Positions 1 to 10,777 of a stretch of 52,733 nucleotides of DNA are shown in pieces. The translations under genes and the position numbers were made by a program. The stretch lies in contig NZ_APMP01000031.1 of assembly GCF_000372645.1 (NCBI RefSeq), positions 1 through 52,733 on the forward strand, in the 5' to 3' direction. Under the pieces are notes generated by a model that was not told where the DNA came from, made no database searches, and saw only the letters and a program-made list of their open reading frames with translations. The stretch's first letter is position 1; every line of letters begins with the position of its first letter. The DNA is from Caulobacter vibrioides OR37 (GTDB taxonomy: Bacteria > Pseudomonadota > Alphaproteobacteria > Caulobacterales > Caulobacteraceae).

Positions 1-8
1 CTGGGCCA

Positions 9-30
9 CCTCCCCCGCGATCGGGGGAGG
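9..30. repeat. GC-rich intergenic palindrome
   Basis: Nine-base arms CCTCCCCCG and CGGGGGAGG surround a 4-nt loop. The same kind of C5/G5 hairpin recurs in other gaps of this window (about 10600, 16303, 51072 and 52706), so it looks like a short dispersed palindrome family. No function is visible. Confidence 0.5.
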
Positions 31-80
31 ATCTGTCCGCTTTCCGGCGCGCCGAAAGCCAACTGTGTCGGCAGCCCCCA

Positions 81-112
81 AACAAAAACGCCCCGGTCCT
101 TCGACCGGGGCG
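81..112 (-). terminator. Rho-independent terminator of rpoD
   Basis: On the minus strand a perfect 10-bp GC-rich stem (CGCCCCGGTC) with a 4-nt loop is followed by a T-rich run (TTTTTGTTT). It lies about 25 nt after the rpoD stop codon. Confidence 0.85.
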
Positions 113-135
113 TCTTCATTCGTGGGAACCGGCTC

Positions 136-2094
<1,959 letters not shown>

Positions 2095-2639
2095 CAAGCT
2101 CTCCGCAATCGACGTCGCCTTCACTGCAAGAGCGGCGCCGAGAAAATCCGTTTCGAAAAGGATCCGACAGCCCGGTCCGCGCCTTAGGTCAGCGCGCGCC
2201 CAGAGATCACGTTCCCGTCAAAACCCGCCCGAGCGCGCCCTTTTCGCCATGTCGGATCGCTCCGCGGGAGTCCCGGCGGAGGCCCAGAGGCTGGGCGCGG
2301 CCTGGCGTCGTTCCTTTTGAGATCGACGACCGCTGGGGACCTGGGACCGCGGCGAGGGTGACATCCTGTTTCGATGAGGGCGCGCGCTCCGGCGGCCCGA
2401 GCGATGTCAATCAGCTGCGTGGCAAATCCTTGAGTCGGCATGTGGCTTTGGGAGAGACCGGTGTCAAGATGGGACGCACGGTTTTGGCGGCGGGGCGGCC
2501 ATATTGTTCCGCTCGCCCCCCTACTCCCGATTTCCCGGTGAGATTGGCGTGGGTTCGCCTAAGGCCTCGACCAAGACCTCGGCATGAGGGGTTCGATCTG
2601 GGCCCCGGCATTCGCCGGGGAGATCGGACTTTAAAGGAC
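2095..2639. other. dnaG-rpoD intergenic region, no gene seen
   Basis: I see no convincing gene in these 545 bp. On the minus strand TTGACA at 2467-2462 could be a -35 element of an rpoD promoter, but no clear Caulobacter-type -10 follows. A 7-bp hairpin (CCCCGGC/GCCGGGG, 2603-2620) follows dnaG without a T-run, so read-through from dnaG into rpoD is possible. Confidence 0.4.
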
Positions 2640-4568
2640 CTAGTGCAGCACCTGGGCCACCAGTCCCGGATCGGTCCAGCCGCCGCTGTCGATCAGGCGC
2701 TTGACCGCGTCGCGTTCGGTCTTGAGGCGCAGCAGGGTCTGGAAGTCGCTGTCGTCGGCCAGATCGGTCTTGGCGTCGTCGACCGCGCGTTCCAGCGCGA
2801 TCAGGCGCAGCAGGAGGTCGAAGGCCTGGGACCACAGGGCGCGGACCGCCTCTTCCGGGCTCTGGGCGGCGCTGTGCGCGACGTTCAGCGCCTTGACGTG
2901 CGCGGCCGAGCGCTCGAGGGCCGCCAGGGTCGCGTCGTCATAGCCGGCCGAGGCCAGGCGGCCGCGCAGCATCTCGGCCTCGACGTGGTCGGCCTCCATC
3001 CGCAGATTGACCAGCTCGTGAGCGATGGCGTCCAGGCGCTGGTCGCCAAAGCCCTGGTTCATCAGGACCTCGATCCGATCGTCGACGACCTTTGGGTCGC
3101 GCAGGGCCGCGACCAGCAGCGCCGCCGAGAAGGGCTTGGGCGCCTGGTGCAGCACGGCGGCCGCCTGCCGCCCCTCGGCCGTGGCGCCTTCCAGCCGGGT
3201 CTTGCCGCCGCGCCGGGGCGCGTTGTCCCAGCGGGCCCGCGACAACGCGCGGCCCGCGTCGCTGGCGTCCGCCTTGACCCGCCGCGCCGCCCGCATCTCG
3301 TCGAGGCGGTCCAGCAGCTCTTCCTTGTAGGCGTGGGCCAGGTCCTTGTCGGCGATGGTCGCGGCCAGGGTCCGCAGGCGGACCTTCAGATTGGTGCGCT
3401 GCTCGGGCGTGTCGAACGGCTCGAGGTCGCGCTCGCGCTCGAACAAAGCCTCGACGAACGGCTTGGTGTCGGCCAGCTGGGCCCGCAGCGCCGCCGCCCC
3501 CTGCTCGCGCAGCACGTCGTCGGGGTCCTTGCCGCCGACCGGCATCGAGAAGCGGAACGAGCGGCCGGGCTTCAGCAGCGGCAGGGCGCGGTCGATGGCC
3601 CGGTGGGCGGCGCGTTGGCCGGCCTTGTCGCCGTCGAAACACAGGGTCGGCTCGGGATGCAGGCGCCAGAGGGCCTCCATCTGCTCCTCGGTCAGGGCCG
3701 TGCCCATGGCCGCCACGGCCGGGATCCCGGCGCGCTGGCAGGCGATGACGTCCATATAGCCCTCGACGACGACCATGGCCGGCTTGTCGCCGCCGCTCTG
3801 GCCGGCGTGCAGGATCTTGCGGGCCTCGAACAGGCCGTACAGCACCCGCCCCTTGTGGAAGAGGCTGGTCTCGGGGCCGTTCAGATACTTGGCGCGGGCG
3901 GCGGGATCCATCGCCCGGCCGCCGAACGAGACGACCTTCCCCCGGCTGTCGGTGATCGGGAAGATGATCCGGTCGCGGAAGCGGTCGTAGGGCGCTCCGC
4001 CGTCCTCGGGCGAGATCAGCACGCCGGCGTCCACGAGATCGCCCGGCTTGGCGCCCTTGGCGACCAGATAGTCCTTCAGGCCCGTGCGGTTGTTGGACGC
4101 GAAGCCGATGCGGAAGCGGCTCCATTCACTTTCCGGCAGGCCGCGCTTTTCCAGATAGGCGCGGGCGGCCTGGCCCACCGGGCGGCGCAGCTCGCTCTCG
4201 AACCAGGCCGCGGCCAGCTCCATCCAGTCGCCGAGCGACGCGCGCTTCTGCTCCTCGCGCGCGGCCCGGGGATCGACCTCGGGCAGGCTCATGCCGGCCT
4301 CGGCCGCCAGCCGCTCGACGGCCTCGGCGAAGGTCAGCCGCTCGGTCTCCTGCAGGAAGCTGATGATGTCGCCGTGCTTGCCGCTGGAGAAGCAGTGATA
4401 GAAGCCCTTCTCGTCGTTGACGAAGAACGACGGGCTCTTTTCCTTGGTGAACGGCGACAGCCCCGCGTACTCGCGCCCCTGCCGCCGCAGCTTCACCGTC
4501 TTGCCGACGACGTCGGACGGGCGAAGGCGGGACTTCAGTTCTTCGAGGAAGCGGTCGTCGAAACGCAT
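2640..4568 (-). CDS. dnaG: DNA primase DnaG
   Basis: Makes RNA primers at the replication fork; 642 aa, a usual length. The N-terminal CHC2-type domain covers about residues 1-100. The TOPRIM catalytic core shows EGYMDV (E269) and DGDKAG (D312), the metal-binding motifs of bacterial primases. The C-terminal 150 residues would bind the DnaB helicase. The zinc-ribbon positions are unusual: the expected C-H-C-C ligands read S38, T41, C59 and S62, so only one of four is kept, although the surrounding fold signature (SPFTKEKSPSF, FYHCFSSGKHGD) is intact. I recall similar loss in other alphaproteobacterial primases but cannot check it here. The start follows alignment of the family N-terminus; no strong Shine-Dalgarno sequence is visible. 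Confidence 0.96.
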   Translation of the reverse strand: MRFDDRFLEELKSRLRPSDVVGKTVKLRRQGREYAGLSPFTKEKSPSFFVNDEKGFYHCFSSGKHGDIISFLQETERLTFAEAVERLAAEAGMSLPEVDPRAAREEQKRASLGDWMELAAAWFESELRRPVGQAARAYLEKRGLPESEWSRFRIGFASNNRTGLKDYLVAKGAKPGDLVDAGVLISPEDGGAPYDRFRDRIIFPITDSRGKVVSFGGRAMDPAARAKYLNGPETSLFHKGRVLYGLFEARKILHAGQSGGDKPAMVVVEGYMDVIACQRAGIPAVAAMGTALTEEQMEALWRLHPEPTLCFDGDKAGQRAAHRAIDRALPLLKPGRSFRFSMPVGGKDPDDVLREQGAAALRAQLADTKPFVEALFERERDLEPFDTPEQRTNLKVRLRTLAATIADKDLAHAYKEELLDRLDEMRAARRVKADASDAGRALSRARWDNAPRRGGKTRLEGATAEGRQAAAVLHQAPKPFSAALLVAALRDPKVVDDRIEVLMNQGFGDQRLDAIAHELVNLRMEADHVEAEMLRGRLASAGYDDATLAALERSAAHVKALNVAHSAAQSPEEAVRALWSQAFDLLLRLIALERAVDDAKTDLADDSDFQTLLRLKTERDAVKRLIDSGGWTDPGLVAQVLH

Positions 4569-4715
4569 CGAGGAGAGGGCGGAACTCGCGGACTTGAACC
4601 GGTCACCTTAACTGGCCCCGCGCGTCGCCAGAACCGGACGTGGGGGACCGTCCAGTGTCATAGGGCGAGTCCCTCACAAGTTACCCACAGATTCACCGAT
4701 CGAAGCTCCGCCCTA

Positions 4716-4741
4716 GGAACAGCGCCTTCGCCCTCCCCGTT
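4716..4741 (+). promoter_or_regulatory. EcfG/SigT-type general stress promoter
   Basis: GGAAC (4716-4720), a 17-nt spacer, then CGTT (4738-4741). This matches the alphaproteobacterial general-stress consensus GGAAC-N16/17-CGTT. It lies about 60 nt before the start of the BON-domain gene, so the transcript would have a leader of roughly 50 nt. Confidence 0.75.
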
Positions 4742-4799
4742 CTGAGCCCGAGCGCCGCGACGCGCCGGAAAACCCTCAGAACGCCACGGGAGAAGACCC

Positions 4800-5663
4800 A
4801 TGCCACAACGCTGGAATGATCGCGAAGGCCGCTTCGACGTCGAACCGGACGACGATTTCGACCGTCAGCGGGGCTATGGCTACGACGCCGGGCGGCGTCG
4901 GGACCCGGCCTATGACAACAGCTATCGGGGCGAAGGCGGCTATCGCGCCGATCCCGGCCATCGGGGCCGTCGCCACGGCGGCGAGTTCCTGCGCGCGGCC
5001 CAGGCCGGCGGCGACATCGGCTATGGCCGCACGCGCTCGGGCGCCGACTATGGCGCGGGCGCGACCGGCTACGCCCAGCCGGGGGACTATGGCCGCGTCG
5101 GCGGGCATGACTTCGGACAGGCGACCGGCGACTATGGCGCCAGCGGCTATTCCAGCCGCGTGGCCGACTATGGCGACGAACGCTATTTCGACCGGCATGA
5201 CCGCGACCGCCAGGGCCGCGACGGCGCCTATGGCGACTACAACCCCTATCGCGTCTTCGCCCGCGATCGAGGGCCGCGCCATGAAGAGCGCACCTGGTTC
5301 GACCGGGCCCGCGACGAGGTCTCCTCGTGGATGGGCGATCGCGACGCCCTGCATCGCCGCGAGGCCGACGGCGAGCATCGCGGCCGGGGGCCCAAGGGCT
5401 ATCGCCGCTCAGACGAGCGCATCCGCGAGGACATCGCCGACCGCCTGACCGACGACAGCTGGCTGAACGCCGAGAACATCGAGATCGCCGTCGCCGACGG
5501 CGACGTCACTCTCTCGGGCGCGGTCCGATCGCGCGAGGACAAGAAGCGCGCCGAGGCCCTGGCCGAGAGCGTCACCGGCGTGGGCAACGTGCAGAACAAC
5601 CTGCGCGTCGATCGCGGCGCCGAAACCCCGACCTCGACCGTCCCGCTGTCGCCGCTGGGCTAA
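4800..5663 (+). CDS. BON domain protein, stress-associated
   Basis: A 287-aa protein with no signal peptide. The first 180 residues are low-complexity and rich in Y, G, D and R (repeated DYG, GYR and RDR units), suggesting a disordered, polar segment. A conserved linker (SWMGDRDALHRRE, then GPKGYRRSDERI) leads into one C-terminal BON domain at about residues 205-275, with the fold signature IEIAVADGDVTLSGAVRSRE and a VGNVQNNLRV end. BON domains (OsmY, LysM/BON proteins) are thought to bind membranes or other surfaces and often protect against osmotic stress. GGGAGAAG precedes the ATG, and the general-stress promoter upstream fits a stress role. The exact function is unknown. Confidence 0.85.
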   Translation: MPQRWNDREGRFDVEPDDDFDRQRGYGYDAGRRRDPAYDNSYRGEGGYRADPGHRGRRHGGEFLRAAQAGGDIGYGRTRSGADYGAGATGYAQPGDYGRVGGHDFGQATGDYGASGYSSRVADYGDERYFDRHDRDRQGRDGAYGDYNPYRVFARDRGPRHEERTWFDRARDEVSSWMGDRDALHRREADGEHRGRGPKGYRRSDERIREDIADRLTDDSWLNAENIEIAVADGDVTLSGAVRSREDKKRAEALAESVTGVGNVQNNLRVDRGAETPTSTVPLSPLG

Positions 5664-5673
5664 GGAAGGCCAA

Positions 5674-5700
5674 AGGCTCCTCCGCGTCGCGGGGGAGCCT
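5674..5700 (+). terminator. Probable terminator after the BON gene
   Basis: A 13-bp stem with one mismatch (AGGCTCCTCCGCG against CGCGGGGGAGCCT) begins 11 nt after the stop codon. Only a weak T-rich stretch follows, so termination efficiency is uncertain. Confidence 0.55.
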
Positions 5701-5873
5701 CGCTTTCGCGTTACCGGAACGCCGCTTCGTTTCAGGCCCGAAACGAAACCCGTCCGATCACCAACCTTCCGCGCTCCAAGGCCAACTTGTCCTCGACAAG
5801 CGCGAGATGACGCCACAAACATCCCGACTTCTCGTCGCGGGACGCGAACCCGCGCGCCGCATTGGGGTGTTTC

Positions 5874-7805
5874 GTGAAAGCGCTGTTCTTCTCGGTCTCG
5901 GTCCTGTCTCTCGCCGCCACCGCCGCTCTGGCCCAGAGCGTCCCTCTTCCGGAGTCGGCGCCGCCCACCCCGGCGATCGCCGCTCCGCGCGACGTGCCCT
6001 ATGTCGGCCCGCTGAAGATCGCCGTCGACGCCACGGACCTGGACCGCAAGATCTGGAACGTCACGACGACGATCCCGGTCAACAAGGCCGGCGACTTCGT
6101 CTTCTACTATCCGCAGTGGGTGCCCGGCGGCCACTCGCCGCGCAACGACCTGGACAAGCTGGCCGGCCTGGTGGTCACCGCCAACGGCAAGCGCATCCCG
6201 TGGACGCGCGACGTGGTCGAGGTCCACGCCTTCCACGTGGACGTCCCGGCCGGCACGACCGAGCTGAAGCTCAGCTACCAGTTCCTGACCGCCGTGAACG
6301 GCAAGGTCGGCCGCATCGAGGTGACGCCCGAGATGCTGAACCTGCAATGGCTGCAGGTCGTGATGTATCCGGCCGGCTACTACACCCGCCAGATCCCGAT
6401 CGAGGCCAGCGTCAAGTTGCCGGAAGGCTGGAAGTTCGCCACCGCCCTGGAGACGGCCAAGACCGACGGCCAGGTCACGACCTTCAAGCCGACCAGCGTC
6501 GAGGTGCTGGTCGACTCGCCGATGATGGCCGGCAAGTACTTCAAGTCGATCGAGCTGGATCCCGCCGGCCCGGTTCCGGTGCGCCTGAACCTGGTCGCCG
6601 ACAAGGCCGAGAACCTGGAGGCCAAGCCCGAGCAGATCCAGATCCACAAGGACCTCGTCCAGCAGGCCTACAAGCTCTACGGCTCGCATCACTACGACCA
6701 CTATGACTTCCTGGTCGCGATGTCCGAGAACCTGGGCGGCATCGGCCTGGAGCACCACCGCTCGTCGGAAAACGGCGTCTCGCCCAAGTACTTCAACGAA
6801 TGGGACAAGCAGTTCGTCGGCCGCGACCTCTTGGCCCACGAATACACCCACTCGTGGAACGGCAAGTTCCGCCGCGCCGCCGACCTGTGGACCCCGAATC
6901 TGAACGTGCCGATGCGCGACAGCATGATGTGGGTCTATGAGGGCCAGACCCAGTACTGGGGCTACGTCCTGGCCGCCCGCTCGGGCCTCCTGACCAAGCA
7001 GCAGGCGATGGACGCCATCGCCGCCACGGCCGCCACCTACGACAACCGTCGCGGCCGCGACTGGCGTCCGGTGCAGGACACCACCAACGACCCGATCATC
7101 GCCAACCGCAAGCCGCTGTCGTGGCTCAGCTGGCAGCGCAGCGAGGACTACTATTCCGAAGGCCAGCTGGTCTGGTTGGACGCCGACACGCTGATCCGCG
7201 AGAAGACCGGCGGCAAGAAGTCGCTGGACGACTTCGCCAAGGCCTTCTTCGGCGTCGACAACGGGGCCTGGAACGAGAAGACCTACACCTTCGACGACGT
7301 CGTCGCCGCGCTGAACGGCGTCTACGCCTATGACTGGGCGACCTTCCTGAAGACCCGCATCCAGGAGGTCCAGCCCAAGGCTCCGCTGGATGGCCTGGAG
7401 CGCGGCGGCTACAAGCTGGTCTATACCGACACGCCCACTGAGTTCATGAAGACGGCCGAGGCCCGCTCGAAGGGCACGAGCCTGGCCTATTCGCTGGGCC
7501 TGTCGGTGGGCGCCGACGGCGTGCTGACCGACGTGCAGTGGGGCGGCCCGGCCTTCAACGCCGGCCTGACCCAGGGCCTGACCGTGGTGGCGGTCAATGG
7601 CGAGGCCTATGAGGGCGACAAGCTGAAGGCCGCGGTCAAGGCCGCCGCCAAGGCCGACGGCCCGCTGGTCGAGCTGCTGATCAAGGACGGAAGCCGCTAC
7701 AAGACGGTCAAGATCGACTATCGCGGCGGCCTGCGCTACCCGCGCCTGGAGCGCGTCGCGACCGCTCCGGACCGTCTCGGCGACATCCTGACGCCGCGCA
7801 AGTAA
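5874..7805 (+). CDS. Exported M61 family (glycyl aminopeptidase-like) metallopeptidase with PDZ domain
   Basis: Secreted or periplasmic zinc peptidase. Starting at GTG gives a compact signal peptide (MKALFF..., cleavage after ALA); a TTG four codons upstream is a less likely start because GGGG lies just before the GTG. An N-terminal beta domain is followed by the catalytic domain with the zinc motif HEYTH (H322, H326) and a downstream WVYEGQTQYWG segment supplying the third ligand glutamate. A PDZ domain lies near residues 540-610 (GLSVGADGVLTDVQWGGPAF). This order, M61_N, M61, PDZ, is that of the family. The gene stands alone between two terminators. The substrate is unknown; M61 enzymes release N-terminal Gly or Ala in the few studied cases. 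Confidence 0.92.
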   Translation: MKALFFSVSVLSLAATAALAQSVPLPESAPPTPAIAAPRDVPYVGPLKIAVDATDLDRKIWNVTTTIPVNKAGDFVFYYPQWVPGGHSPRNDLDKLAGLVVTANGKRIPWTRDVVEVHAFHVDVPAGTTELKLSYQFLTAVNGKVGRIEVTPEMLNLQWLQVVMYPAGYYTRQIPIEASVKLPEGWKFATALETAKTDGQVTTFKPTSVEVLVDSPMMAGKYFKSIELDPAGPVPVRLNLVADKAENLEAKPEQIQIHKDLVQQAYKLYGSHHYDHYDFLVAMSENLGGIGLEHHRSSENGVSPKYFNEWDKQFVGRDLLAHEYTHSWNGKFRRAADLWTPNLNVPMRDSMMWVYEGQTQYWGYVLAARSGLLTKQQAMDAIAATAATYDNRRGRDWRPVQDTTNDPIIANRKPLSWLSWQRSEDYYSEGQLVWLDADTLIREKTGGKKSLDDFAKAFFGVDNGAWNEKTYTFDDVVAALNGVYAYDWATFLKTRIQEVQPKAPLDGLERGGYKLVYTDTPTEFMKTAEARSKGTSLAYSLGLSVGADGVLTDVQWGGPAFNAGLTQGLTVVAVNGEAYEGDKLKAAVKAAAKADGPLVELLIKDGSRYKTVKIDYRGGLRYPRLERVATAPDRLGDILTPRK

Positions 7806-7914
7806 CGGTTTGGGCAGGTCTCGACCTCATCGCGACCTGCGACGATTTGGACAAGGGCGGGCGGCGGACACTTGTGTCAATCTCCCGCCTGTTCATTCCC
7901 CCTGAACGCGTACC

Positions 7915-7949
7915 AAAAGGACCCGTCCCCTCCTGAGCGGGTCCTTTTT
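7915..7949 (+). terminator. Rho-independent terminator after the M61 peptidase
   Basis: An 11-bp stem (AAAAGGACCCG with CGGGTCCTTTT), a 12-nt loop and a run of five T. It lies 110 nt after the stop codon. Confidence 0.8.
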
Positions 7950-7993
7950 CACGTCTGGAGTCCGGCGCGGACCCAAGCGCGGCGCCGGCTAAA

Positions 7994-8007
7994 TGAGACC
8001 GGTACCA
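7994..8007 (+). promoter_or_regulatory. CCGG-centred LacI-type operator before the GH3 gene
   Basis: The sequence TGAGACCGGTACCA fits the form TGNNACCGGTNNCA. The same form occurs before the MFS porter (26449) and twice before the carboxylesterase (43190 and 43208). A central CG within an imperfect palindrome is typical of LacI-family operators. A second shared block, GGTCAGACAA, follows at 8022-8031. Confidence 0.55.
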
Positions 8008-8142
8008 TTTCTGTCTTGAGTGGTCAGACAACTACCCCCATAGTGGCGCCAAGCGCGGTCTCGAAACCGCCGACGACGCCATCGCGATTTCAAGTGTGAA
8101 TCGAGGACCTGTCCCGGACGGGTCCAAGGGGGAAACGACCAG

Positions 8143-10563
8143 ATGACCGCCACCCTCACCCGCCGCCTGTTCGGCGCGAGCCTCGCGGCCCTGTCCGCCG
8201 CCGCCATGCCCGCCCTGGCCCGCGCCGCCGACAAGGCCGCCAAGAGCGCCGGCGGCAAGCCGCTGTACAAGGATCCCGCCCAGCCCATCGACGCGCGGGT
8301 GCAGGACCTGCTGTCGCGGATGACGCTGGAAGAAAAGGCCGCCCAGCTGCAGGGTATCTGGCTGACCAAGGCCAAGATCCATGGCCCCAACGGCGAGTTC
8401 TCGGCCGAGGAAGCGTCGAGGAACTTCCCCAACGGCCTGGGCCAGATCTCGCGCCCGACCGACCGCAAGGGCATGAAGCCCGCGACCGTGGTCGACGCCG
8501 CCGCCGGCGCCGATGACGGCGCGGTCGGCCGCGACGCCCTGGAGACCGCCCGCTACACCAACGCCGCCCAGAAGTGGGCCGTCGAAAAGACGCGCCTGGG
8601 CATCCCGCTGCTGATGCACGACGAAGCCCTGCACGGCTATGTCGCCCGCGACGCGACCAGCTTCCCGCAGGCCATCGGCCTGGCCTCGACCTTCGATCCC
8701 GAGCTGGCCGAGAAGGTGTTCGCCGTGGCCGCCCGCGAGATGCGCGCCCGGGGCTCGAACATGGCCCTGGCGCCGGTGGTCGACGTGGCCCGCGACCCGC
8801 GCTGGGGCCGCATCGAGGAGACCTATGGCGAGGACCCGCACCTGTGCGCCGAGATGGGCCTGGCCGCCATTCGCGGCTTCCAGGGGACGACCCTGCCGCT
8901 GGCCAAGGACAAGGTCTTCGCCACCCTCAAGCACATGACCGGCCACGGCCAGCCCGAGAACGGCACCAATGTCGGCCCGGCCCAGATCGCCGAGCGCACC
9001 CTGCGCGAGAACTTCTTCCCGCCGTTCGAGCGCGCGGTGAAGGAGCTGCCGGTCCGCGCCGTCATGCCGTCGTACAACGAGATCGACGGCGTGCCCTCGC
9101 ACGCCAACCGCTGGCTGCTGACCAAGGTCCTGCGCGAGGAGTGGGGCTACAAGGGCTCGGTCCAGAGCGACTATTTCGCGATCAAGGAACTGATCGCCCG
9201 CCACAAGCTGACCGACAAGCTGGCCGACACGGCGGTGATGGCCCTGCACGCCGGCGTCGACGTCGAGCTGCCGGACGGCGAGGCCTACGCCCTGATCCCG
9301 CAACTGGTGAAGGAAGGCCGCATTCCCCAGTTCGAGGTCGACGCCGCCGTCGCCCGGGTGCTGGAGATGAAGTTCCAGGCGGGCCTGTTCGAAAACCCCT
9401 ACTGCGACGAGAAGACCGCCGACGCCAAGACCGCGACGCCGGACGCCGTCGCCCTGGCCCGCGAGGCCGCCCGCAAGGCCGCCGTGCTGCTGAAGAACCA
9501 GAAGGGCGCGCTGCCGCTGGACGGCAAGACGATCAAGCGCCTGGCGCTGCTGGGCACCCACGCCAAGAACACGCCGATCGGCGGCTATTCCGACACGCCG
9601 CGCCACGTGGTGTCGATCCTCGAGGGCCTGACCGCCGAGGCCAAGGCCCAGGGCTTCCAGCTGGACTACGCCGAGGCCGTGCGGATCACCGAGCAGCGCG
9701 TCTGGGCCCAGGACAAGGTCAACTTCACCGACCCCGCCGTGAACGCCAAGCTGATCGCCGAGGCCGTCGAGGTCGCCAGGAAGGCCGACGTCGTGGTCAT
9801 GGTGCTGGGCGACAACGAGCAGACCAGCCGCGAGGCCTGGGCCGACAACCACCTGGGCGACCGCGAGAGCCTGGACCTGGTCGGCCAGCAGAACGACCTG
9901 GCCAAGGCGATCTTCGACCTGGGCAAGCCGACCATCGTCTTCCTGCTGAACGGCCGCCCGCTGTCGATCAACCTGCTGGCCGAGCGCGCCGACGCCATCA
10001 TCGAGGGCTGGTACCTGGGCCAGGAGACCGGCCACGCCGCCGCCGACATCCTGTTCGGCCGCGCCAATCCGGGCGGCAAGCTGCCGGTCAGCATCGCCCG
10101 CGACGTCGGCCAGCTGCCGATCTTCTACAACCGCAAGCCCACGGCCCGTCGCGGCTATCTGGGCGGCGACACCCGGCCGCTCTATCCGTTCGGCTTTGGC
10201 CTGTCGTACACCACCTTCGACATCTCGGCCCCGCGCCTGGCCAAGACCACGATCGGCCAGGGCGAGAGCGTCAAGGTCGAGGTCGACGTGACCAACACCG
10301 GCAAGCTGGCCGGCGACGAGGTGGTGCAGCTCTATGTCCACGACGAGGCCGCCTCGGTGACCCGCCCGGTGCTGGAGCTCAAGCACTTCAAGCGCGTGAC
10401 CTTGGCCCCGGGCGCCAGGACGACGGTGACCTTCGAGATCAAGCCGTCGGATCTGTGGATGTGGAACCTCGACATGAAGCGCGTGGTCGAGCCCGGCGAC
10501 TTCTCGATCCTGGTCGGGCCGAACTCGGTGGACCTGAAGAAGGCGACGCTGACGGTGGCTTGA
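8143..10563 (+). CDS. Exported glycoside hydrolase family 3 (beta-glucosidase/beta-xylosidase-like)
   Basis: An 806-aa enzyme that should remove terminal beta-linked sugars from oligosaccharides. The N-terminus TRRLFGASLAALSAA and the following ARA-A cleavage site look like a twin-arginine signal peptide, so the enzyme is probably exported folded. The GH3 N-terminal barrel carries the nucleophile in QSDYFAIKEL (D343). The C-terminal sandwich domain shows KNQKGALPLD and LGDNEQTSRE, and a fibronectin III-like domain ends the protein. Overall order and length match BglX/XynB-type enzymes; beta-xylosidase and beta-glucosidase cannot be told apart here. The operator shared with a sugar porter and an esterase places it in a plant-polymer regulon. 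Downstream lies a repeat block, with no clear terminator. Confidence 0.92.
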   Translation: MTATLTRRLFGASLAALSAAAMPALARAADKAAKSAGGKPLYKDPAQPIDARVQDLLSRMTLEEKAAQLQGIWLTKAKIHGPNGEFSAEEASRNFPNGLGQISRPTDRKGMKPATVVDAAAGADDGAVGRDALETARYTNAAQKWAVEKTRLGIPLLMHDEALHGYVARDATSFPQAIGLASTFDPELAEKVFAVAAREMRARGSNMALAPVVDVARDPRWGRIEETYGEDPHLCAEMGLAAIRGFQGTTLPLAKDKVFATLKHMTGHGQPENGTNVGPAQIAERTLRENFFPPFERAVKELPVRAVMPSYNEIDGVPSHANRWLLTKVLREEWGYKGSVQSDYFAIKELIARHKLTDKLADTAVMALHAGVDVELPDGEAYALIPQLVKEGRIPQFEVDAAVARVLEMKFQAGLFENPYCDEKTADAKTATPDAVALAREAARKAAVLLKNQKGALPLDGKTIKRLALLGTHAKNTPIGGYSDTPRHVVSILEGLTAEAKAQGFQLDYAEAVRITEQRVWAQDKVNFTDPAVNAKLIAEAVEVARKADVVVMVLGDNEQTSREAWADNHLGDRESLDLVGQQNDLAKAIFDLGKPTIVFLLNGRPLSINLLAERADAIIEGWYLGQETGHAAADILFGRANPGGKLPVSIARDVGQLPIFYNRKPTARRGYLGGDTRPLYPFGFGLSYTTFDISAPRLAKTTIGQGESVKVEVDVTNTGKLAGDEVVQLYVHDEAASVTRPVLELKHFKRVTLAPGARTTVTFEIKPSDLWMWNLDMKRVVEPGDFSILVGPNSVDLKKATLTVA

Positions 10564-10570
10564 GGCTTAG

Positions 10571-10690
10571 CGCCCCCTCCGTCGGCTTCGCCGCCACCTC
10601 CCCCGTTGCACGGGGGAGGATGGGCTTCCTCCTCACCCGCGCCGCGGGAGAGGTGGCGCGGCGCGGATACGCGTCGTGACGGAGGGGGCG
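10571..10690. repeat. GC-rich composite inverted repeat, copy 1
   Basis: The ends are inverted copies (CGCCCCCTCCGTC and GACGGAGGGGGCG) and the interior contains a C5/G5 hairpin. The right-hand 41 bases (10650-10690) differ at one position from 16218-16258, so this is a dispersed intergenic repeat. It may also act as the terminator of the GH3 gene. Confidence 0.7.
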
Positions 10691-10777
10691 TCCGCCGCCC
10701 CCCTTAAGTAACAATCGAAAGCCAAGTTTGATCGTCCCGGGGTTCAGTCCCGGAGCGGAAGAGCCCATATCGCGGCG

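Noticed and set aside
2453..2466. AGAGACCGGTGTCA upstream of rpoD, similar to the sugar operators
   Set aside because: The left TG is missing and a housekeeping sigma gene makes no sense in this regulon; treated as chance.
4569..4640. A sequence resembling the end of a tRNA (GGACTTGAACC) next to dnaG
   Set aside because: No cloverleaf with acceptor, anticodon and D arms can be folded around it.
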